NCBI RefSeq assembly: GCF_010119195.1
Contig: NZ_WRXL01000009.1
Location: 1 to 64,000 of the forward strand
Length of the DNA stretch: 64,000 bases
Direction: 5' to 3'
From: Haloarcula salina
GTDB lineage: Archaea; Halobacteriota; Halobacteria; Halobacteriales; Haloarculaceae
How positions within the stretch are numbered: position 1 is the stretch's first letter; each line of letters starts with the position of its first letter. Shown here in pieces: positions 37,401 through 44,785 of the stretch. The notes beneath the pieces are model-generated. The model had not been told where the DNA came from, did not search any database, and saw only the letters and a program-made list of their open reading frames with translations. Made by a program: the position numbers and the translations under genes.

Positions 37401-37480
37401 GTCGGTCACAGCTCGGCGACCGGGACGGCGCCGACGACATTCCTCCCCATCCGATCGAAGCCGTCGCAGACCGGCTCTGA
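34460..37480 (+). CDS. Fused FAD-linked glycolate / D-lactate oxidase with Fe-S and CCG domains
   Basis: The 1006-aa protein joins a GlcD-like part to a GlcF-like part. Residues 1-540 bind FAD (PRGTGSSLAGQTVGPG, GGGIGNNSTGAHSVRYG, HAGSGTLHIRP, GEHGDGMART at about 500). Two 4Fe-4S Cys sets follow (CNGCGTC at about 598, CVGCKGCKSDCP at about 657). The CCG domain ends with YHGHCNQ (about 903) and CCGMAGSFGY (about 937). It oxidises a 2-hydroxyacid and feeds electrons to the membrane. Glycolate is favoured because malate synthase is just upstream; D-lactate is the alternative. A paralogue lies at 44786-47866. Confidence 0.88.
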   Translation: MAIENVDQSWSVQELDIDRRDADAYRELATALRSRVDGGVEFDEYARVLYATDGSIYRAEPAGVVFPTDVDDVRAAVDVATSHGVPVLPRGTGSSLAGQTVGPGCVVLDLSRHLTDILDVRPDEQTARIQPGVVQDDLDDALAEYGLKFAPDPASSNRASVGGGIGNNSTGAHSVRYGITDAYTEAVTAVLSDGSVIDAREVVLDSPEWDEIVSKADREAEIYRTVRQVVEDNADEIEARYPDLKRRVTGYNLDRVVYENEDGDRVMNLAKLFVGSEGTLGVIVEAEVSLVTVPEETALALYCFDTLGDAMEAVPVALEYDVSAVELMDDEVFRLAADSDGYAEYVEPIPDRAAAALMLEFDSELHDDFEAAVERTTERFVREGAAFDVVEAYTAEAQDELWKLRKAAIPLLMSLDGDPKPYPFIEDATVPPDELADYVRKFEAVLDDHDTSAAYFAHAGSGTLHIRPILNLKEEAGIEAMHSIADDVTDLVLEHHGSFSGEHGDGMARTEFTPKMYGPELWDAFKRVKTAFDPEWWMHPGNVVYRDGPADIGPDADRGVGADMRQNLRYGADYQSLEPQTTLDFEDEGGFSTLVELCNGCGTCRQTGEEVMCPTYRVSREEVQTTRGRANLLRSAISGDLPEDELHSERFQTEVLDLCVGCKGCKSDCPTGVDMAKLKAEVKHQHHRESGTDRRERLFANIDTASRIGSALAPLSNWVTELPGARLAMQKLFGIAPERKLPTFTSETLVNWFEARGGTTVSRTDADRSVLLFPDTYTNYSYPDAGKAAIETLEAAGVHVAIPEDTAPSGRAAFSTGMLDRARERARANVDRLADRVADGWDVVFVEPSDAVMFQDEYPDLLSGDDVTAVVDNAYGVMEYLDTYRLDEALPIEDRSLGAADAVSYHGHCNQKGTNKDHHAVGVMRRVGYEVDPLDSTCCGMAGSFGYHDEHYDLSKSIGRLLFEDVDESDGDYVVAPGGSCRSQLGDRDGADDIPPHPIEAVADRL

Positions 37481-37543
37481 CTCCGTCTCTCGGGCCAATT
37501 CCGGCTCCAGTAGACCTTTTACTCGCGACGGTCAAGCCCGACT

Positions 37544-38266
37544 ATGAAACTCGCACGAATGCAGACGCCCGACGGCATAGTCGACGGCCGCTACGAAGAC
37601 GGCGTGCTGACCACGGACCACGGCGAGTACGTCGCGGGGCGCGACGGCGACCTGACCGCGCCCTGTTCGCCGTCTGCCCTGTACTGCGTCGGCCGGAACT
37701 TCGCGGAGACGCTCGACCAGATGGACTACGACAGACCGGACGAGCCCGACTTCTTCATCAAGCCACCGGCGTCGGTGATCGGTCCGGAGCAGCCCGTTCG
37801 CTACCCGGACTGGACGGACGAACTGACCTACGCCGGCGAACTCGTCGCGGTGATCGACGAGCGCTGTCGAGACGTCGACGCGGACGACGTCCCCGAGGTC
37901 GTCCGTGGTTACACCGTGTTGAACGACGTCGACGCCCTCGACCAGCCGGGTCGGACGGCCCGCAAAGCCTTCGACACGTCCGCTCCGCTCGGGCCCTGGA
38001 TCGAGACGGATCTCGACCCGCGGGGGATCGACATGGAGACGGAGATCAACGGCGAGACGCGCCAGGAGGCCAACACCGAACTGATGCTGTTCGACCCGTA
38101 CGAGATCGTCTCCTTCCTGTCCCGTCGGTTCACACTCCGCCCGGGCGACGCCATCGCCTTCGGAAGCCCCGCGAACCCCGGGACCGTCGCTCCCGGCGAC
38201 ACCGTCGAGATAACCTACGAGGGCGTGGGCACGCTACGGAACGATATCGTCGACGGGACTCGCTGA
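37544..38266 (+). CDS. Fumarylacetoacetate hydrolase (FAH) family enzyme
   Basis: The 240-aa protein has the FAH pattern: ALYCVGRNFAETLDQM, PDFFIKPPASVIGPEQPV, YAGELVAVID with acidic metal ligands, GYTVLNDVDAL and FGSPANPGTVAPGDTVEI. Family members hydrolyse or hydrate acylpyruvates and related acids using Mg2+ or Ca2+. It has a TATA-like ctttta at about 37515-37521 and sits 63 bp after the oxidase, suggesting a shared pathway of 2-keto or 2-hydroxy acid breakdown. Exact substrate unknown. Confidence 0.88.
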   Translation: MKLARMQTPDGIVDGRYEDGVLTTDHGEYVAGRDGDLTAPCSPSALYCVGRNFAETLDQMDYDRPDEPDFFIKPPASVIGPEQPVRYPDWTDELTYAGELVAVIDERCRDVDADDVPEVVRGYTVLNDVDALDQPGRTARKAFDTSAPLGPWIETDLDPRGIDMETEINGETRQEANTELMLFDPYEIVSFLSRRFTLRPGDAIAFGSPANPGTVAPGDTVEITYEGVGTLRNDIVDGTR

Positions 38267-38571
38267 CAGGACCGATACGTATAGTCCCAAAGGAGAGAAA
38301 ATAGACATAGATCGGTTCCGTATCAGGCATGATAACGATATATATCTGCAAATACACTCATATGAGAGATTCTACCCACTACTGTGAAACTAATGGATAA
38401 ATTTGCGTCTGTATTCGAATTTTTTGATACTGTTATTTGTGAGGTGTCTTACTTATTCACTATATGAGTACTTCGATAGAAAGTAGAGATGTTTTGAGTG
38501 TTGATTTTAGAACACAGATCTATATCGGGAATATCTAGTACTACATTCGACGTACGACGGGAGCGGAACGC
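38267..38571. other. AT-rich gene-free stretch
   Basis: About 300 bp that is clearly richer in A and T than its neighbours and has no supported frame. It lies between an FAH gene and a convergent nikR, so it may include terminators or degraded foreign DNA. I see no repeat with the rest of the window. Confidence 0.5.
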
Positions 38572-39000
38572 TCAGGTCATATCGGCCAGCGGGCCGAAAT
38601 CGTCCACCGGCAACACGGAGTAGTCGATGGTGAGCGTGTCTTTCGTCGCCCGAATTTTGCCGACGAACGTCGAAATTTCTTCGAGCGAGCCCTCCAGAAC
38701 GAACAGTTCCATGCAGTGATGCCCGCCGACGTGACTGTGGAAGTTCGACGCGACGATGTCTTCGTGCTCGTGGCGGAGGTGCATCATCTTCTCCTCGACG
38801 CTCGTGGTCTCGTAATCGAAGACCACGGTGACGACGCCCATCAGGTCGCGACCTTCGAGTTTCTTGTCCTCGAACTCCCCCAGCAGATTACGGCTCGCCT
38901 CTCGAAGGACCTCGCTTCGGCCCGTATAGCCGTGGTCGTCCGCGAATTGGTCGATTCGTTCGAGCAGTTCCTCGGGCATCGAAACGCTGACAACGCTCAT
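38572..39000 (-). CDS. nikR: NikR-type nickel-responsive ribbon-helix-helix regulator
   Basis: The 142-aa protein has an N-terminal ribbon-helix-helix ([39 protein letters not shown], about 2-40) and a C-terminal ACT-like metal domain with [20 protein letters not shown] (about 82-101), holding the His-x-His and Cys ligands of NikR. ATG 39000 is supported by a TATA-like aatattaaac at about 39024-39033. A 7-bp inverted repeat brackets that TATA. No nickel transporter or urease is in the window, so its targets lie elsewhere, or it serves a nickel-dependent enzyme outside the window such as lactate racemase. Confidence 0.9.
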   Translation of the reverse strand: MSVVSVSMPEELLERIDQFADDHGYTGRSEVLREASRNLLGEFEDKKLEGRDLMGVVTVVFDYETTSVEEKMMHLRHEHEDIVASNFHSHVGGHHCMELFVLEGSLEEISTFVGKIRATKDTLTIDYSVLPVDDFGPLADMT

Positions 39001-39002
39001 GT

Positions 39003-39041
39003 ATAACAACTCAGTGGCGTTCAAATATTAAACATTGTTAT
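39003..39041. promoter_or_regulatory. Inverted repeat around the nikR TATA element
   Basis: ATAACAA at 39003-39009 and TTGTTAT at 39035-39041 are perfect 7-bp inverted arms 25 bp apart, with the TATA-like element between them. The geometry is wider than the half-site spacing known for E. coli NikR, so autoregulation is only a suggestion. Confidence 0.4.
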
Positions 39042-39182
39042 TTGTGTTCTAACGCCTGATAGCAGTCTCGGGCTCGCGCGACCGACTGTCTCGGTCCCGA
39101 CTGCACCACGGCACGCTGTCAACCGGTCGCGATATCTGTCCTCGTTCCGGGACGGCGGTCGAGACTCGTACACAAAAATACA

Positions 39183-39198
39183 TTACACACGAGTGTAA
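39183..39198. promoter_or_regulatory. Palindrome at the HTH gene promoter
   Basis: TTACAC-ACGA-GTGTAA is a perfect inverted repeat of 6 bp with a 4-bp centre. It lies 10 bp upstream of ATG 39208, between TATA-like aaaatacatt and the start. It fits the TACA-N6-TGTA pattern seen three times upstream of the lactate operon. Confidence 0.6.
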
Positions 39199-39207
39199 CT
39201 CTCCGGT

Positions 39208-39771
39208 ATGCGCGAGGCGGCGACCGGTACCGAGGACGGTTCGTCGACGGGACAGTTCACGCTCGACGCTGTGCTCGCGGTGTTCGACGACCGATCGGAC
39301 CCGGCGCGGCCGCTGACGGCGAACGACGTGATGGATGAGATCGGCTGTTCGCGGCGCACGGCGCACAACAAGCTCAACGAGCTCGTCGAACAGGGACGAC
39401 TCGCGACGCGGAAGGTCGGCGCGCGCGGTCGCGTGTGGTGGGTCCCGATGGACGCGCCACGGGCGGGAGACCGCCCCGAACCCGGGGATCACGCCCAGCC
39501 AGTCCAGCGAGAGATCACCAGCGTCGATCTGCCCGGCGAGGGGGACCGACTTGCCGCGCGGCGAGAGGCGCTTCGGGCGGCCTACGACTACCTCAACGAG
39601 AATCCCGACGCCTCCGAGACGGAGGTCATCACCGAGGTGTTCCCGGACTACCCCGCCGGCTACGACACCGCCGACAAGTGGTGGGACGTCATCAAGCCGG
39701 CGCTGAAGGAACTCCCGGACGTCGAGATGGACACCGATCCGGAACACGTCTGGCACTACATCGGCGGTTGA
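39208..39771 (+). CDS. Winged-helix transcriptional regulator of unknown family
   Basis: The 187-aa protein has a clear helix-turn-helix (LTANDVMDEIGCSRRTAHNKLNELVEQGRLATRKVGARGRVWW, about residues 34-78), whose final strand is a typical wing. The C-terminal part, EALRAAYDYLNENPDASETEVITEVFPDYPAGYDTADKWW, is a compact helical domain of the haloarchaeal type. A perfect palindrome overlaps its promoter, suggesting autorepression. The same kind of palindrome occurs three times in front of the lactate permease operon, so it may regulate lactate use. It is followed 67 bp later by an Nramp-like transporter. Confidence 0.78.
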   Translation: MREAATGTEDGSSTGQFTLDAVLAVFDDRSDPARPLTANDVMDEIGCSRRTAHNKLNELVEQGRLATRKVGARGRVWWVPMDAPRAGDRPEPGDHAQPVQREITSVDLPGEGDRLAARREALRAAYDYLNENPDASETEVITEVFPDYPAGYDTADKWWDVIKPALKELPDVEMDTDPEHVWHYIGG

Positions 39772-39838
39772 GCGAACAGTTTGGCACGCGGCCCTCGCGG
39801 CCGGTGCAGACAGCACGACGAGCACACACTGGAACACG

Positions 39839-41593
39839 ATGCCAACAGAGACCGACGAGACAGACGCCCACGCTGAGAGCAGTGACGACGACGGCGACTC
39901 AGTGGTGTACGCTACGCCCGAGGAACTGGGCTACCCGACGTCGACGTACACCCCGGTCGCCTACGACAACCTCGACACCGCGCCGGCGGACGACGACCAC
40001 CCCGAGGAGGGCAGAGGGGGATCGTTCCGTCTGCTCGACCTCCCGAAGGTCCCGCGGCTCAAACACGTCGTCGGGCCGAGCGCCATCATGCTTGGCGCGT
40101 CGCTGGGAAGCGGGGAGACCCTGTTCTGGCCGCAGCTCGTCGCCCAGTACGGATGGGCGCTGTACTGGATCTTCGTCGCCGGCGTGGTGCTCCAGTTCGT
40201 CGTCAACACGGAGATACAGCGATGGACGCTCGCCACCGGGGAGAGCATCTTTCGAGCGATGGAACGAGTCCACCCGCTGGTCCCGTTCGCGTTCATGCTG
40301 GGCGGGTTCGTCAGCCTCGGATGGCCGGGGTGGGCGGCGAGCGCCGCGAAGGTCGGGGCCGCGGGGCTGTCGCTCGGGACCTACCAGTTCGCGGGCGTCG
40401 AACTCGCGGGCTGGCGACTGTTCGGCATCGCGCTGATGGTGTTCATCTGGCTCACCTATCAGCTGACGCCGCTGATGTACAACGTCGTCGAGCGCCTCCA
40501 GCTGGTCCTCGTGCTCCTGTCGCTGGTCTTCGCGCTGGTGCTGTTCGTGTTGGTCGGCGCACCGACGGCGGTCCCGGCGCTCCCGAACGGACCGGCGCTC
40601 GTCGGTGACCGGCCGCCGACGGTGACCGTGGCGATACTGCTTGGCGGCATCGCGTACGCCGGCGCGGGCGGCTACCTCAATCTCTCACAGAGCCTCTGGG
40701 TCCGCGAGAAAGGGTACGGAATGGGGCGATATCAGGGGCGCATCAAGAACCCGTTCGCCGGTGACGACCCCGAGACGGTCCACGAAGACGGGTTCTCGTT
40801 CCGACCGGCGTCGCCGAACACGGAGCGGTGGCGGGGCTGGTGGCGGGTGGCACAGCTCGAACACCTGCTGACCTTCGCCGTGGGCCTCGTCGTCGTCACC
40901 ACCGTCCTGGTCCTCATCGCAGGGACGTACGCCCCGGGGACGACGCGGACGGCCGTGGACATGTGGCTCGTCGGTATCGCGCCGTCGGTCAGCCCGCTGG
41001 CGGGCGCGACCATCTACGCCACGCTCTTTCTGGCGCTCTTTACCACCGAGTACGCCATCATCGAGTCGTTCGTCCGCAACAGCTCGGACGTCATCTACGA
41101 ACTGTACGGGCGCGAAGCGGGCTGGCAACTCCCGCGGCTGTTCTGGGGCCTGCTGACCGTCTTCTGTGGCTGGGGCATCCTCATTCTGCTCCTCCCGTTC
41201 GAGGTGGAGAACCCGTTCAATCTGCTGGTCGTCGGCGCGGCGATGTCCGGGCTCATCATGTGGCCCTACATCGTCGTGATACAGCTCGTCAACACCGTCA
41301 AACTGCCGGAGCACACGATGCCCGGCTGGGGCCGGACGGTCGCGATGTGGATCGCCGCCGCCTTCTTCGGCTACTTCAGCGTCCTGCTCGTCGGGACCGT
41401 CCTCAGCACGCAACTCGGCGTCGCCGCCTTCGCGGTGCAGACGACCGTGCTCGGAAGCGGCCCGGGCGGGCTGGCGCTGTGGGCGGGCTACGGCGCCGTG
41501 CAGGGCTACGTCGTCTACCGGACCGCGCGAGCGAAGGTCGAGCGGGCGGGGACCGTCGACGGGGCCGACGCCAGTCGGGGGCTGTTCCCGTGA
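39839..41593 (+). CDS. Nramp-related membrane transporter lacking canonical metal motifs
   Basis: The 584-aa protein has an acidic N-terminus of about 75 residues and then about eleven membrane helices in the LeuT-like Nramp arrangement. At helix 1, where Nramp metal transporters have DPGN, it has GASLGSGETLFWP; at helix 6 the expected Met-Pro-His is replaced by AYAGAGGYLNLSQSLW. Related proteins are often annotated as Nramp family, but missing ligands argue against manganese or iron transport. Placement beside lactate genes permits an organic acid or other substrate. Its stop overlaps the next gene as GTGA. Confidence 0.8.
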   Translation: MPTETDETDAHAESSDDDGDSVVYATPEELGYPTSTYTPVAYDNLDTAPADDDHPEEGRGGSFRLLDLPKVPRLKHVVGPSAIMLGASLGSGETLFWPQLVAQYGWALYWIFVAGVVLQFVVNTEIQRWTLATGESIFRAMERVHPLVPFAFMLGGFVSLGWPGWAASAAKVGAAGLSLGTYQFAGVELAGWRLFGIALMVFIWLTYQLTPLMYNVVERLQLVLVLLSLVFALVLFVLVGAPTAVPALPNGPALVGDRPPTVTVAILLGGIAYAGAGGYLNLSQSLWVREKGYGMGRYQGRIKNPFAGDDPETVHEDGFSFRPASPNTERWRGWWRVAQLEHLLTFAVGLVVVTTVLVLIAGTYAPGTTRTAVDMWLVGIAPSVSPLAGATIYATLFLALFTTEYAIIESFVRNSSDVIYELYGREAGWQLPRLFWGLLTVFCGWGILILLLPFEVENPFNLLVVGAAMSGLIMWPYIVVIQLVNTVKLPEHTMPGWGRTVAMWIAAAFFGYFSVLLVGTVLSTQLGVAAFAVQTTVLGSGPGGLALWAGYGAVQGYVVYRTARAKVERAGTVDGADASRGLFP

Positions 41594-42063
41594 GCGACAC
41601 CGAGCGGGTCCGCGTTCACCTCCACCACGCGATGACCGGGCGTTATCCGCTCCGGTTGCTCGACCTGCTGTTCTACGCCGACCGGGTCGTGACCGTCGAG
41701 TACGAGTGTCTGACGGCGTTCGACATCGCGACCGGCGGCCACAGGCGGCGCGCGGACGCGTTCGCGACGACGGTCAGACGCGAGGGGGTGACGGCTGCCA
41801 TCGACACCGCCGAGCGTGTCCGAGAGGTCCCCTTCGAGACGCTCGACACGGTCAGAATCTACGACGGCGGCAGTATCGGACGAGAGAAGGTCGTCCTCGA
41901 TCGCGCGACCGGTCAGTCACTGACGGTGAGAGTCCACGGTGACGTCGACGTGGAATCCTTCGCGGGCGCGGTACGGACCGTGCTCGCGCCGTACGACGCG
42001 ACGGTCGAGCGAGAACCTGGACTCGGGCTTCGAGACGCGCTCCCGGGGCTCAGTCGCCGCTGA
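41590..42063 (+). CDS. Conserved-looking protein of unknown function coupled to the Nramp-like gene
   Basis: The 157-aa protein starts at a GTG overlapping the transporter stop (GTGA). It is acidic, mixed alpha/beta, starting VSDTERVRVHLHHAMTGRYP and later VREVPFETLDTVRIYDGGSIG; no catalytic motif or membrane helix is seen. The coupling suggests it is an accessory or regulator of that transporter. Its 3' end overlaps the end of the convergent LutB-LutA gene by 14 bp, a tail-to-tail arrangement. I do not recognise the family. Confidence 0.65.
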   Translation: MSDTERVRVHLHHAMTGRYPLRLLDLLFYADRVVTVEYECLTAFDIATGGHRRRADAFATTVRREGVTAAIDTAERVREVPFETLDTVRIYDGGSIGREKVVLDRATGQSLTVRVHGDVDVESFAGAVRTVLAPYDATVEREPGLGLRDALPGLSRR

Positions 42064-44263
42064 CCCGCTCGGCCCGCGCGGTCGGCGCGACCAGTTCGAT
42101 GGGGTGTTTCGAGGGGCGTTCCAGCAGGTCGTCGAGCTGGTCGAGACAGGAGGTCCCGCTGGCGACGACGGCCCGGTCCTCGACGCCGTCGGCCGTGAAC
42201 TGCGCCGTGAGTTCCTCGCCGACGGCGACGCTGACGTCGTAGTACTCCTGTTTGTACCCGAAGCTCCCGGCCATCCCGCAGCACTCCACGTCGGACGTGA
42301 CGACGTCGAACCCGAGGTCGTCGAGCACCGCTTCGGTGTAGCGCTCGACGCCGAGGGTCCGCTGCTGGCAGTGGCTGTGATAGGCGAGTCGCCGACCGTC
42401 GCCGCTGGCGAGCGCGTCCCCGCTCGCGCCGTTGGCGAGCAGGCCGTAGACGTACTCGAACAGCTCGTAGCTGTCGTCGGCCAGCGCGCGGTACCGGTCT
42501 GCGTCGAGCAAGCGCTCGTACTCCCGCTGGAACAGCGCGTGGTCGCTCGGCTCGATGACGACGACGTCCCGTCCGGCCTCGACGTGGTCGAGGAGTCCGT
42601 CGGCGACCGCTTCGGCGTGACGTCGTGCGGTTTCGATCATCCCCTGCGAGAGCGGGGCGCGGCCGCTCGCGGGCACGTCCGGGACGCGGACCGCCACGTC
42701 CAGCGCCTCGAGCGCCCGAACCGCCGCCTTCCCGCGCTCGACCTGGACGTGGTTCGTGTAGAGGTCCGGGAACAGGACGACCTCGCGCTCCGGGTCGGCC
42801 ACCGTCGGCCGGCCGTCGGCCCACTGGCGGAAGGTCTCGGACGCGAACGCCGGCAGATCCCTGCGCCGGTCGATCCCGACGAACCGCTCCATGAGGCGGC
42901 GGGAGACGCCGGTGTCGGCCAGCCAGTTCGACAGCGGTGCGGTCGCGCTCCCGAGTTTGGCGAGCGTCGCGAAGTTGCCGAACAGCCGTTTCTGCGGGTC
43001 GAGTCCCGCGGGTTCCTCGTCGGGCGTCAGCCCGTCGACGAGCCAGTCTAATTCCGCGTCCTCGCCGAGGTTGACGCGGTCGCGGACGACGGTGTTGATC
43101 CACGGGATGTCGATTTCGACCGGGCAGGCGTTCACACAGCGGGTACAGCCGGTACAGAGGTCGTTGAACTCCGCGGCCGTGTCGAGGCCCTCGATGCCGG
43201 CCTCCCAGCCGGTCGCGATGCCGCCGGAGTACGTCTCGCCGCCGAAGGCGTGACCGCCGACCTGCTGGAAGTTCGCACACGAGTTCGAGCAGGCGGAACA
43301 GCGGATGCAGTACAGCGTCTCTCGGAGCTGGTCGTCCTCGCGCATCGCCAGCCGACCGTTGTCGATGAGGACGAGATGGAAGTCGCGGTCGGCGGCCGGG
43401 CCGGTCTCGTCGGACTGGAAGTCGAGCGTCGGCGAGTCGACCGGGGGCGTCAGCAGCGAGACGTAGGAGGTGATGTCCTGGCCGGTCCCCGAGCGCCCGA
43501 TGAGTTCGACGAACGGCGCGAGCTCCTCGACGCTCGGAATCACCTTCTCGACGCCGGCGACGGCGACGTGCGTGTCCGTCGCCGCCACCGTCTTCCTGGC
43601 GTTGCCCTCGCTCGTGACGAGCGCCATCGTTCCGGAGTCCGCGGTCAGGAAGTTCGCGCCCGTGACGCCGACGTCGGCGTCAGCGATCTGTTCGCCCAGT
43701 TTCTCGCGGGCGAACATCGTCAGCTCCTCGGCGGTCTCCAGTTCCTCGTCGGGGTCGAAGCGCTCGTTGAACAGGTCCGCGATGGCCTCGCGGGACTTGT
43801 GGATGGCCGGCGCGACGATGTGGGAGGGCGCTTCCTCGGCCAGTTGCAAGACCCATTCGCCGAGATCCGTCTCGACCACGTCGCAGTCGGCTGCCAGCGC
43901 CTCGTTCAGTTCGATCTCCTCGCTGGTCATCGACTTGCTCTTGACCACGCGGTCGGCGTCGCGGTCCGCGACGACCTCGCGGACGTACGCGTTCGCGTCG
44001 GCCGCGTCGTCCGCAATGTACACCGTTCCGCCGTTCGCCTCGACGGCGGCCTCCAGTTCGTCGATGAGTTCCGGGAGCCGCTCGATGGCGTCCTTCTTGA
44101 TCGCTCGGGCCTCACTCTTGAGGTCCTCGTAGGCTTCGAGGTCGGCGACCGACTCGTACCGGCCCGCGTTGAACCCCTGCGTGTTCGCGGCGACGGCGTC
44201 GCCCTCGGCCTCGAGGACGTGCCGGATGCGGTCGGCCTTCGACCGGCGGTCGCTCGCGGTCAT
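42050..44263 (-). CDS. LutB-LutA fusion: LUD / 4Fe-4S / CCG-domain lactate utilisation protein
   Basis: The 737-aa protein combines in one chain what bacteria encode as LutB and LutA. An N-terminal LUD domain (about 60-290, VGVTGANFLTADSGTMALVTSEGN) is followed by two 4Fe-4S Cys sets (CIRCSACSNSC at about 317, CTGCTRCVNACP at about 367) and a C-terminal CCG domain (YHSHCQQ and CCGMAGSFGYKQEYYDVS at about 661). With LutC it forms an Fe-S complex that oxidises L-lactate to pyruvate in Bacillus. ATG 44263 overlaps the lutC stop as ATGA. Its end overlaps the convergent gene. Confidence 0.88.
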   Translation of the reverse strand: MTASDRRSKADRIRHVLEAEGDAVAANTQGFNAGRYESVADLEAYEDLKSEARAIKKDAIERLPELIDELEAAVEANGGTVYIADDAADANAYVREVVADRDADRVVKSKSMTSEEIELNEALAADCDVVETDLGEWVLQLAEEAPSHIVAPAIHKSREAIADLFNERFDPDEELETAEELTMFAREKLGEQIADADVGVTGANFLTADSGTMALVTSEGNARKTVAATDTHVAVAGVEKVIPSVEELAPFVELIGRSGTGQDITSYVSLLTPPVDSPTLDFQSDETGPAADRDFHLVLIDNGRLAMREDDQLRETLYCIRCSACSNSCANFQQVGGHAFGGETYSGGIATGWEAGIEGLDTAAEFNDLCTGCTRCVNACPVEIDIPWINTVVRDRVNLGEDAELDWLVDGLTPDEEPAGLDPQKRLFGNFATLAKLGSATAPLSNWLADTGVSRRLMERFVGIDRRRDLPAFASETFRQWADGRPTVADPEREVVLFPDLYTNHVQVERGKAAVRALEALDVAVRVPDVPASGRAPLSQGMIETARRHAEAVADGLLDHVEAGRDVVVIEPSDHALFQREYERLLDADRYRALADDSYELFEYVYGLLANGASGDALASGDGRRLAYHSHCQQRTLGVERYTEAVLDDLGFDVVTSDVECCGMAGSFGYKQEYYDVSVAVGEELTAQFTADGVEDRAVVASGTSCLDQLDDLLERPSKHPIELVAPTARAERVSGD

Positions 44264-44769
44264 GGTCGGACGACGACGGCGTGGACGGCTTTCGGGCCGT
44301 GTGCGCCCTTCACCAGTGCGCCCATGTCGGCCGTCGCGCTGGGACCGGTAGCGACGATCGCGTCGCCGCCGTCGGCCCGGAACCGGTCCCCGAGGCGGGC
44401 CAGCGCCTCGCTCATCCCGGGCACGACGTCCGCCGCCGCGACGACGGCGACGTGTCGGTCCGGGTAGAGGCTCGCGGGTTCGGCCCCGTCGGGAGTCGAC
44501 GGCAGGACGAGACTCCCGTAGTCGGCGATGCCGAGCGTCGCGGCTGTGACGCCCGTCACGGCCGCTTCCAGATCGCTCGGCGAGGGGTCGGTCTCGACCG
44601 ACTCGGGGAGTCGCCCCAGCGAGTCGGGCAGTTCGACGCCGACCGCCGGGAGGTCCGTCACCGCCTCGATGGCGTCGGGGACGCCGTCCGGCGTCGTCAG
44701 CGTGTGCGATACGTCGAAGTCGTCGAGTCGCTCGGTGAAGCGGTCGAGCGTCGTGTGATCGGTAGTCAC
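44260..44769 (-). CDS. lutC: LutC-type LUD-domain protein
   Basis: The 169-aa protein is a short LUD-domain protein: ITGVTAATLGIADYGSLVLPS and the terminal ATGPSATADMGALVKGAHGPKAVHAVVVRP. LutC is the third part of the lactate utilisation complex. It follows the FAD/Fe-S dehydrogenase by 16 bp and overlaps the next gene by ATGA, so the whole set is one operon. Typical length is near 200-240, so this is slightly short at the N-terminus. Confidence 0.85.
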   Translation of the reverse strand: MTTDHTTLDRFTERLDDFDVSHTLTTPDGVPDAIEAVTDLPAVGVELPDSLGRLPESVETDPSPSDLEAAVTGVTAATLGIADYGSLVLPSTPDGAEPASLYPDRHVAVVAAADVVPGMSEALARLGDRFRADGGDAIVATGPSATADMGALVKGAHGPKAVHAVVVRP

Positions 44770-44785
44770 GGGTGTATACTCTGAA

